Below the pieces are notes generated by a model that made no database searches, was not told where the DNA came from, and saw only the letters and a list, made by a program, of their open reading frames with translations. Position numbers and translations under genes: made by a program. From positions 1-12,632 of the forward strand of contig JBEVCD010000011.1 of NCBI GenBank assembly GCA_040514265.1: DNA of 12,632 bases, written 5' to 3'. Below, piece after piece: positions 6,319 to 11,671 of this stretch (its first letter is position 1; each line of letters begins with the position of its first letter). Source of the stretch: WYZ-LMO2 sp040514265. GTDB lineage: Archaea > Halobacteriota > Archaeoglobi > Archaeoglobales > Archaeoglobaceae.

Positions 6319-7306
6319 TGCTCTCGATGAACCGCAACCTCTTCGGAATCGGCGGATGCGTCGAGAGGAATTCCTGAAGCGGCGAGACCTTCATGTTCTT
6401 GAGTCTCTCGATGTCCGCGCGGGTAAGCGGATTTGCGGCGGCATTTACGAGGGCGTAGATGAAGAGAGTTCTGAACTTCGAGTCCGCGACTGCATCGTAG
6501 AGCTGCGGATATCGCGCGTATGTCAGGTGTATCTTCGCAAGGCTGCGCTGCATGGCATCTTTTCCGGCTGCGACCACGCCCTCGAAGTCCGCGTAGTATT
6601 CCCTAAGCCTGCTGAAGGCTAGGACAAGTATCTGGACGACGAACGATATCAGCACCGCTGCGAAGCCCAGGAGGGCAAGTTGCTGTCCCCTCCTGTCCCT
6701 CAGTCCCTCGTGAATGAGCGCGTAGCCCAGGTAGAATATTATCGACGGGAGCAGTCCGAACAGCAGCATTACTGCGTTGTCCCTGTGCTTGTGGTGCCCT
6801 ATCTCGTGCCCTATCACAGCCTTCAGCTCGTCTCTGTCGAGCATCCGCAGCAGCGAGTCCGAAACGGCTACGAACTTTCCGGTCAGGAAGTTTCCGTAGG
6901 CGAACGCGTTGGGAGGCGATCGGACGACTACAGCCTTTGGCGGCTTGACGCCGAGCTGGTAGGCAACCTCGTTCACTATCATCTGAAGCTCGTCACTACG
7001 CTTGGCGGAGAAACTCAGGTTGATCATGTACGGTGAGATCAGGTAGATCAGCAGGTTGACGATCAGCAGGAATGCCACCAGCGAAGCCAGACTAACGCTG
7101 ACGCCGGCTACGTAAAGCACCGCGTATATAGTCGCTGACGATATTCCTATTATGAGCAGAGCCAGTATCGCCATTGAGGCGAAGAGCGAGAACCTTCCCG
7201 ACACTCTGCTCGCTACCTTCGGTGCAACAGAGCTGGCGAGGATCAGCATTACCAGGTATCCAAGCGAGGCTAGCAGTATGTATATCGGATCGAATATCAG
7301 CAGCAT
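6305..7306 (-). CDS. htpX: HtpX-like M48 family membrane zinc metalloprotease
   Basis: A membrane-bound protease that degrades damaged or misfolded membrane proteins. The 333 residues contain N-terminal membrane helices near 5-25, 43-66 and 72-92. The cytoplasmic catalytic site is HEIGH at 167-171 (two His ligands plus catalytic Glu), followed by helices near 178-198 and 210-232. The third zinc ligand is E236 in 'SRLREYYADFEG'. The segment 'PPNAFAYG' before the active site is also typical of the family. The start at 7306 lies 25 bases from a TTTAAAAA box (7328-7335) that sits inside the end of the upstream CdhC-like gene, whose stop is 9 bases away. The gene can therefore be read from its own promoter or by read-through. 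Its extended 'FEGV' after 'YYAD' is slightly unusual. Confidence 0.9.
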   Translation of the reverse strand: MLLIFDPIYILLASLGYLVMLILASSVAPKVASRVSGRFSLFASMAILALLIIGISSATIYAVLYVAGVSVSLASLVAFLLIVNLLIYLISPYMINLSFSAKRSDELQMIVNEVAYQLGVKPPKAVVVRSPPNAFAYGNFLTGKFVAVSDSLLRMLDRDELKAVIGHEIGHHKHRDNAVMLLFGLLPSIIFYLGYALIHEGLRDRRGQQLALLGFAAVLISFVVQILVLAFSRLREYYADFEGVVAAGKDAMQRSLAKIHLTYARYPQLYDAVADSKFRTLFIYALVNAAANPLTRADIERLKNMKVSPLQEFLSTHPPIPKRLRFIESITFR

Positions 7307-7315
7307 GTTTTCTGC

Positions 7316-8353
7316 TTATCCAAATCGTTTAAAAACGCTTTCCCCGCCACTCCAGGAGTCGGATTGATTTCCGAGCAGCTTGAGGATGTTCGGACTCATC
7401 CATCGAACCCTCTTCCATCCGCCTTCAGCTGTCAAAAACCTCCTGCTCTTCAGGTATCCTAAGCATTCTCCGACGAATCCGCTCGTCTGCCTTCCGAGTA
7501 CGAGTTTTTCCATCTCCGAAAAGCTCAGACCGATTGGAGTCTTTTTCCTGTACTCTCTGTCCACGACTCCGAATCCATCCTCTTCGGGAATGTAGAAAAT
7601 TATCACCTCGCTGTAAAGTCCGGCGGGGAGGGGGGAGTCGATGACCGAGTGCAATCTGACCCTCTCGAAGCCGAGTTGACGCATGAACTCGTTAACCCCT
7701 GAATACTCGTCGACGTCCAGCTTTTCCCCGACTCTAATCGGCGAATAGTACTCAACTATCCCGAGCTCGTGCGCAGCCTTCGCCTCGGCGTAGCTCGTCC
7801 CGCAGCAGGAGGGACGCTGGGGAGATATCACGCAGGCGTGATTGTGGAGCGAGAACTGACACGATTTGCAGACGTAGAAAGTCTCGACTTCGTCGTCATC
7901 GAGCTTGAAAAGTCTCTCCTCGTGAATTTTTCTCGCGAAGTTCACGAGGTTGTAGTCGACTATCCTGACGCAGTTTCTCAGCCCAATAGACTCAAGTGCG
8001 TCGTGTATGAGCTTAGCCAGACAACTCCTGAAGTTCGGCTTTAGAAGTTCCTCCGCCACCTTCAGCCTTACGCTCTCCTTTCTGAAGTCGAGGCTGAGTC
8101 CTTTCACTCTGTTCACGATCTCCGGTATGAGAGATTCCAGGGCGATCGCGACCTCCTCATCGGCGTCGACCTCCACGACTATCCCAAAATCGCCGCTTTC
8201 GCACTCCACTTCGAAACCTTCGCAGCTTCCGCTGGTTACGAGTATAAAGCTCCTGAACTCGACGCCGCTGACGGATTCGCCTATGTAGTCGGCGGAAACT
8301 TCGAAGCACTCGCTCGAAATCTTCAGCTTCCTTGGATCGGCGAAGCGGAACAC
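7316..8353 (-). CDS. CdhC-like (acetyl-CoA synthase beta subunit) homolog lacking the nickel-binding Cys-Gly-Cys
   Basis: A 345-residue protein whose C-terminal half (about 140-328) reads like CdhC, the archaeal acetyl-CoA synthase subunit that carries the A-cluster. 'ETFYVCKSCQFSLHNHACV' is followed by C184-G. Cysteines 162, 165, 174 and 184 have the same spacing (3, 9, 10) as the four cluster ligands of bacterial AcsB (506, 509, 518, 528). 'EYSGVNEFM', 'IIFYIPEEDGFGVVDREY', 'KTPIGLSFSEM' and 'LTAEGGWKRVRWM' also match. Where CdhC has Cys-Gly-Cys just before the 'FYIPE' strand, this protein has A244-G245-L246 in 'DSPLPAGLYSEV'. Both nickel-ligand cysteines are gone, so a [4Fe-4S] site is plausible but a full A-cluster is not. 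The N-terminus (1-135) is divergent. The start is GTG at 8353, 23 bases from a TATA box. It is not a catalytic ACS by this reading. A scaffold, electron carrier, sensor or assembly factor are possibilities. Confidence 0.8.
   Translation of the reverse strand: MFRFADPRKLKISSECFEVSADYIGESVSGVEFRSFILVTSGSCEGFEVECESGDFGIVVEVDADEEVAIALESLIPEIVNRVKGLSLDFRKESVRLKVAEELLKPNFRSCLAKLIHDALESIGLRNCVRIVDYNLVNFARKIHEERLFKLDDDEVETFYVCKSCQFSLHNHACVISPQRPSCCGTSYAEAKAAHELGIVEYYSPIRVGEKLDVDEYSGVNEFMRQLGFERVRLHSVIDSPLPAGLYSEVIIFYIPEEDGFGVVDREYRKKTPIGLSFSEMEKLVLGRQTSGFVGECLGYLKSRRFLTAEGGWKRVRWMSPNILKLLGNQSDSWSGGESVFKRFG
7328..7335 (-). promoter_or_regulatory. TATA box of htpX inside the CdhC-like coding end
   Basis: On the minus strand this reads TTTTTAAA, centred about 25 bases before the htpX ATG at 7306. 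It overlaps the last codons of the CdhC-like gene. It suggests a separate leaderless htpX transcript, with possible readthrough from upstream. Confidence 0.5.
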
Positions 8354-8354
8354 G

Positions 8355-8361
8355 TTTTATG
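8355..8361 (+). promoter_or_regulatory. TATA box of the LOG-family gene, abutting the opposing start codon
   Basis: TTTTATG is centred 23 bases before the ATG at 8381. It lies immediately next to the GTG start codon (8351-8353, minus) of the CdhC-like gene. Confidence 0.5.
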
Positions 8362-8372
8362 TAGGTTCGTTA

Positions 8373-8379
8373 CTTAAAA
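8373..8379 (-). promoter_or_regulatory. TATA box of the CdhC-like gene, abutting the LOG start codon
   Basis: On the minus strand this reads TTTTAAG, centred 23 bases before the GTG at 8353. It directly precedes the LOG ATG at 8381 on the other strand. The two promoters are interlocked, so TBP bound at one would cover the expected initiation site of the other. Confidence 0.5.
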
Positions 8380-8380
8380 T

Positions 8381-8860
8381 ATGCAGGTGGCTGTCGTCGG
8401 CGCGGGTTACTGCAGCGGAGAAATATACGAGCTCGCCTTCAGAGTCGGGCAGTTACTGGCGGAGAGGGGATGTGTGGTCATAAACGGCGGTCTCGGCGGA
8501 GTTATGGAAGCGAGCGCGAAAGGTGCGAAGAGCAGGGGCGGTCTGGTCGTCGGTATTCTGCCGGGGGGAGCTGAGGAGGCGAACCCCTACGTCGATATCA
8601 GGGTGGTTACGCACATGGGACACGCGAGAAATGTTATAATCGTCCACTCGGCTGATGCTGTCGTATCGGTCGGCGGAGGATACGGAACGATATCGGAAAT
8701 AGCCATAGCGCTGAAGGAGGGGAAGATAGTAGCTTCCCTTAAGCCCCCGGTAGTTCTGAAGGGAATGAAGGTGTTCGAAAAGCCAGAAGATGCCGTAGAT
8801 TACGTTATTTCGGAATATCGCAAGAAGCAGCTCGGATCTTCGCCCCACAGGTCGCCGTAG
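8381..8860 (+). CDS. LOG-family (TIGR00725-type) Rossmann-fold protein
   Basis: A 159-residue member of the SLOG/LOG superfamily. It shows an N-terminal strand-loop 'VAVVGAGYCSG', 'VINGGLGGVMEASAKGA' (33-49) and the signature 'GGGYGTISEIAIAL' (98-111), which corresponds to the PGGxGTxxE motif of LOG phosphoribohydrolases. The catalytic-type Glu (E106) is kept. LOG enzymes release the base from nucleoside 5'-monophosphates. This smaller archaeal subgroup has no firmly established substrate as far as I know, so only nucleotide binding or hydrolysis can be suggested. It is probably a cytoplasmic dimer. The ATG at 8381 follows a TATA box at 23 bases. The C-terminal ~20 codons are also coding on the opposite strand for the AhbC-like enzyme. 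Confidence 0.85.
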   Translation: MQVAVVGAGYCSGEIYELAFRVGQLLAERGCVVINGGLGGVMEASAKGAKSRGGLVVGILPGGAEEANPYVDIRVVTHMGHARNVIIVHSADAVVSVGGGYGTISEIAIALKEGKIVASLKPPVVLKGMKVFEKPEDAVDYVISEYRKKQLGSSPHRSP

Positions 8861-9903
8861 CGATGAGCTCTAACTCTGAAACCTCCGCAATACTCTTTGA
8901 ACTTGCAGACCCCGCACTTGCCTCTCAGATACTTAACCTTGTTTTTGAGCTTGAGGAACAGCTCGTCGCGCATGATTTCGCTCAGCTCGTCGCGCAGAAC
9001 GTTTCCGGCTGTGTAGTCCCACCAGAACTGGTTCGGGTGCACGTCTCCTATGAAGTCGATGTTTACGAGCTTATATCCGCTTCCATCGCCACCCCTGAAC
9101 CTCAGAAACTCCAGAACGTCATCGTTCCGAAGTTTCAGGTATGCGTAGACACCGTCCGCCGGATTGTCGACTGTGAGAATTTCGACCCCGTCCTTTTCCG
9201 CTTCTGAGATGAGGTAATCGAGGAGCTTTCTCCTCGCTTCGTTGTCTATGTCCTGACCGAAGTCGGCCCTCCCAGATGGCACCAGGTGGTAGAGGCAGAA
9301 GCGCGGAATTTCTTCCCTCCGAGCGAGTTCGAGGACTTTGGGAACCTCATCGTAGTTGAACCTCGTCACCGTGAACCTGATTCCCGTCAGCGTAACCTCT
9401 CTTGCGAGTAGCAAACCCTTCAGAGCCCTCTCGAAAGCACCCCTCACACCTCTGAACGAATCGTTTGCAGCGCCAACGCCGTCGAGGCTAACTCCAACGT
9501 AGTCGAATACCGCGAGCTCTTCGAAGTTGTCCTCGTTTATTAGCGTCCCGTTCGTCGACAGGACGCATTTGATTCCCTTCCTCTTAGCGTAGGCTGCGAT
9601 TTCGAAGACGTCGTCGCGCAGCAGTGGTTCCCCGCCGCTGAAGAGTATCAGCGGAACTCCGAAATTTGCAAGCTCGTCGATCATGCGAAGGCAGTCATCT
9701 CTGCTGAGCTCGAAATCCCTGGTTGTGGAGGCGTAACAGTGAACGCAGTTCAGGTTGCACGACCTCGTCACGTTCCACACGACTACCGGCTTTCCTGCGG
9801 CTACGAACTTCTTAAGACCCTCGGGAATTTTTCCGTCGTCTCCGTATGTAAGCCTCTTCGAAACCGTCGCCTCTCCGGTGACGATCTTGCTCAGACTGAT
9901 CAT
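8800..9903 (-). CDS. ahbC: Radical SAM enzyme of the alternative heme pathway, probably 12,18-didecarboxysiroheme deacetylase (AhbC)
   Basis: A 367-residue radical SAM protein of the AhbC/NirJ/AhbD group. The cluster motif is C49-x3-C53-x2-C56 ('CNLNCVHC'), followed by 'SGGEP' at 89-93 for SAM. The C-terminus carries a SPASM/twitch-like set at C330, C333, C339 and C359 ('KCGVCKFKEYCGG', 'DPSCF'), fitting a second iron-sulfur cluster. The opening 'MISLSKIVTGEATVS', the phrase 'PVVVWNVTRSCN', 'TVDNPADGVYAYL' and 'HPNQFWW' point to AhbC, which removes the acetate side chains of didecarboxysiroheme to give iron-coproporphyrin III. AhbD or a NirJ-like enzyme is the main alternative. No ahbA, B or D gene is in the window. 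The start ATG at 9903 lies 25 bases from a TATA box shared with the tRNA. The 3' end overlaps the LOG gene by 61 bases. Confidence 0.85.
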   Translation of the reverse strand: MISLSKIVTGEATVSKRLTYGDDGKIPEGLKKFVAAGKPVVVWNVTRSCNLNCVHCYASTTRDFELSRDDCLRMIDELANFGVPLILFSGGEPLLRDDVFEIAAYAKRKGIKCVLSTNGTLINEDNFEELAVFDYVGVSLDGVGAANDSFRGVRGAFERALKGLLLAREVTLTGIRFTVTRFNYDEVPKVLELARREEIPRFCLYHLVPSGRADFGQDIDNEARRKLLDYLISEAEKDGVEILTVDNPADGVYAYLKLRNDDVLEFLRFRGGDGSGYKLVNIDFIGDVHPNQFWWDYTAGNVLRDELSEIMRDELFLKLKNKVKYLRGKCGVCKFKEYCGGFRVRAHRYGDLWGEDPSCFLRYSEIT

Positions 9904-9923
9904 CGAACTACGTACCCAAAGCG

Positions 9924-9932
9924 CTTAAAAAT
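9924..9932. promoter_or_regulatory. Shared TATA box between ahbC and tRNA-Ser
   Basis: The sequence cttaaaaat reads ATTTTTAAG on the other strand. Its centre (9928) is 25 bases from the ahbC start and 27 bases from the tRNA 5' end. It is the only clear AT box in the 51 bases between them, so it probably directs transcription both ways. Confidence 0.55.
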
Positions 9933-9954
9933 CCTTGGCGTTACCATTCTCCGA

Positions 9955-10039
9955 GCCGGGGTTGCAGAGCCAGGCTACTGCGGGGGACTCGAGATCCCCT
10001 GGGCGAAAGCCCGCGTGGGTTCAAATCCCACCCCCGGCG
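9955..10039 (+). tRNA. tRNA-Ser (anticodon CGA)
   Basis: A complete cloverleaf of 85 nt. The acceptor stem is GCCGGGG (9955-9961) with CCCCGGC (10032-10038) and discriminator G at 10039. The D stem is GCAG/CTGC (9964-9967, 9978-9981). The anticodon stem is GGGGA/TCCCC with loop CTCGAGA, giving anticodon CGA at 9990-9992, which reads UCG. The long variable arm GGGC-GAAA-GCCC (10001-10012) is diagnostic of class II tRNA-Ser. The T arm is GTGGG-TTCAAAT-CCCAC (10015-10031). The CCA end is not encoded and no intron is present. It is transcribed alone between ahbC and the cytochrome gene. Confidence 0.97.
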
Positions 10040-10043
10040 TCCG

Positions 10044-10066
10044 ATTCCGTGGAATTTATTTTCTTA
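10044..10066 (+). terminator. T-rich terminator after tRNA-Ser
   Basis: A short inverted repeat ATTCC-GT-GGAAT (10044-10055) runs into a T-rich stretch ending near 10066, starting 5 bases after the tRNA. Archaeal termination relies mainly on T-runs, so the T-tract is the likelier signal. The repeat may be incidental. Confidence 0.45.
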
Positions 10067-10090
10067 AACGTTTGCGTTGATCGGGTAAAC

Positions 10091-10099
10091 TTTTATAAG
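10091..10099 (+). promoter_or_regulatory. TATA box of the multiheme cytochrome gene
   Basis: TTTTATAAG is a strong archaeal TATA box centred 25 bases before the ATG at 10120. It supports that ATG over the adjacent TTG at 10117 and the out-of-frame ATG at 10113. Confidence 0.6.
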
Positions 10100-10119
10100 T
10101 TCTGTATCAAAGATGCTTG

Positions 10120-11433
10120 ATGGCAGACCTGAGGGTCGCTCTAATTCTGCTGGTTCTCTTGGGTGTGGTTCTGGCGGGCTGCAGTCAGCAGGAGGAAAAG
10201 ACTACGAGCGTCGAAGAAATCAATCAGGAAGCCTTGGAAGAGGCAATCGGCGAACTCATGGTGTTCGCTCTCAGCACGCATTTCGACGATCCCAACACAC
10301 CCGAGATTGAGGGTCTGAATGTGAATCCCGAATTCGGATGCAGGGGCTGCCACTTTGGAAAGGAGGCAGCGCCGAGACTGGATGAATGGGGGCGCTCCGC
10401 ACACGGGGGGCACCTGCTTGAGGTAAAAGAGTCCGACCTTTCGGCTGCCGTTACCGAGGACGTAGCTCCGGGCTGGATTCACTACGACTTCAAACAGCCC
10501 AACAGACAGCCCTGTCAGAAATGCCACACTTCGACAGGCTTCAGGAATTTCGCGAACGATCCAGAAAATTACGACCCAGCCAACAACACTTTCCTGCTGG
10601 TAGGGCTGCAGAAAGAGCTGCTTTACTGCTGGGCATGTCATAGGGTCGAGGACGGGAGCTTCGCTCTGAGAAATCCAGGCAAATTTGAGAAGGTGGCAGA
10701 ATACTCGGAGCCGGCTGACAGAATTTCAGCTGTCCCCGACCTCGGCAAGGCGAACATCTGCATGGTCTGCCATTCCGGAAGGAGCAGCGGAGCGAAGATA
10801 AAGATAGCCGAGAACATCAAGACCAACTTCGGAGCGTTCAACTCCCACTACCTGGCTGCTGGAGGTGTTATATTCAGAACCCTGCCCTACGAGTTCGAAG
10901 GCAGAGAGTATTCGGACTTCAACCCTCATAAGGGCATAAGCGACCTCTGTGTAGCCTGTCACATGCCCGGAGCTAGCCACGAGTTCAGAGCTCTGAAGAG
11001 CGGTGAAAAGATTGTGATTACGGCTTATCAGGAAACCTGCAGCAAGTGTCACGGAGACGAGGAGGAGCTCGCGTCCACAATTGAAGAGAGGAAAGTTCAG
11101 TACGAAGCTACGCTGGATTACATCCGGCAGCTTCTGGAAAGAAAGGGCATTTACTACGACATAGGTGCGTATCCGTACTTCTATCCGACTCCCGACAAGG
11201 AACAGCACACGTTCCCCAACGCGTTTACCGACTGGCCGGACAGGGACACTCTCGGAGCAGCATACAACCTCAACCTGTTCGCGCACGAGCCCGGAGCCTT
11301 CGTGCACAATCCAGTATACGTGAAGCAGGTGCTCTACGACACGATCGACTTCCTTGACGACGGCGAACTTAACGGCTCCGCACTGAGCAACGCTCCGGAA
11401 GATGTGAGATCGTTCCTTGAGGGTGTGAGATAA
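10120..11433 (+). CDS. Six-heme c-type cytochrome lipoprotein
   Basis: A 437-residue exported cytochrome. Residues 6-20 are hydrophobic and end in the lipobox LAGC (18-21), so C21 is probably lipidated and anchors the protein outside the cytoplasmic membrane. A flexible, acidic spacer follows. Six CxxCH heme-attachment motifs are at 74-78 (CRGCH), 132-136 (CQKCH), 170-174 (CWACH), 214-218 (CMVCH), 277-281 (CVACH) and 307-311 (CSKCH). At least nine further His residues (for example in 'SAHGGHL', 'FNPHKG', 'GASHEF', 'FAHEPGAFVHNP') could supply second axial ligands. The last ~125 residues carry no heme. They include 'PGAFVHNPVYVKQVLYDTIDFLDD', a style of ending I associate with multiheme cytochromes of metal reducers. 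A role in extracellular or membrane-surface electron transfer is inferred. It is apparently monocistronic, with no maturation genes nearby. Confidence 0.9.
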   Translation: MADLRVALILLVLLGVVLAGCSQQEEKTTSVEEINQEALEEAIGELMVFALSTHFDDPNTPEIEGLNVNPEFGCRGCHFGKEAAPRLDEWGRSAHGGHLLEVKESDLSAAVTEDVAPGWIHYDFKQPNRQPCQKCHTSTGFRNFANDPENYDPANNTFLLVGLQKELLYCWACHRVEDGSFALRNPGKFEKVAEYSEPADRISAVPDLGKANICMVCHSGRSSGAKIKIAENIKTNFGAFNSHYLAAGGVIFRTLPYEFEGREYSDFNPHKGISDLCVACHMPGASHEFRALKSGEKIVITAYQETCSKCHGDEEELASTIEERKVQYEATLDYIRQLLERKGIYYDIGAYPYFYPTPDKEQHTFPNAFTDWPDRDTLGAAYNLNLFAHEPGAFVHNPVYVKQVLYDTIDFLDDGELNGSALSNAPEDVRSFLEGVR

Positions 11434-11446
11434 TTTTTTACTCTTT
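11434..11446 (+). terminator. T-run terminator after the cytochrome gene
   Basis: Six T residues directly follow the TAA stop (11431-11433), and a second T cluster follows at 11442-11446. This is the typical intrinsic termination signal for archaeal RNA polymerase, placed to end the cytochrome transcript. Confidence 0.55.
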
Positions 11447-11646
11447 ACCAACGCCATCGAACATTATGGACAATCTGAGAGTGGGATCTGTCAACTTAAC
11501 AACCTCAGCCGATTGTAATAGAGCATGAACAGCTTGCATAACAGATCCTCCTGACGGGATTCTAGCCGTAATCTGTGACGGATCTTGGTTTGGGTTCAAT
11601 GCATCGACTTTAATATTTTTGCGATTTCACGATCGACAAAGTTCAT
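11438..11646 (-). pseudogene. Possible small gene broken by a one-base frameshift
   Basis: On the minus strand an ATG at 11646 opens 'MNFVDREIAKILKSMH' and stops at 11596-11598. The neighbouring frame is open from 11626 to a TAA at 11438-11440 (62 codons). It reads 'LNPNQDPSQITARIPSGG', then 'SVMQAVHALLQSAEVVKLT' and 'DPTLRLSIMFDGVGKE'. Joined by a single missing base near 11598-11610, they would make a soluble protein of about 69 residues with a sensible composition. I do not recognise the family. Rare codons such as TTA, CTA and AGA are commoner here than in the neighbours, and the region is visibly AT-richer. The alternatives are chance openness of a short frame, a sequencing error in an intact gene, or translational frameshifting. 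Confidence 0.35.
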
Positions 11647-11653
11647 ATATTTA
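11644..11653 (+). promoter_or_regulatory. TATA box of the CNBD-CBS-DUF294 gene
   Basis: CATATATTTA is centred about 24 bases before the ATG at 11672, giving a leaderless transcript. It overlaps the possible start of the minus-strand small gene. Confidence 0.55.
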
Positions 11654-11671
11654 CACGTCAAAAATTATCGA

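Noticed and set aside
2948..10039. Functional linkage of serS with tRNA-Ser because both occur in the window
   Set aside because: They are more than 5 kb apart, on opposite strands and in separate transcription units. The co-occurrence looks incidental.
9955..10039. tRNA-Ser as an integration site for a mobile element
   Set aside because: No integrase gene and no repeated 3' tRNA fragment was seen in the flanking sequence.
10726..11457. Long minus-strand open frame opposite the cytochrome gene
   Set aside because: It is a shadow of the cytochrome, whose six heme motifs, signal peptide and promoter clearly show the coding strand.
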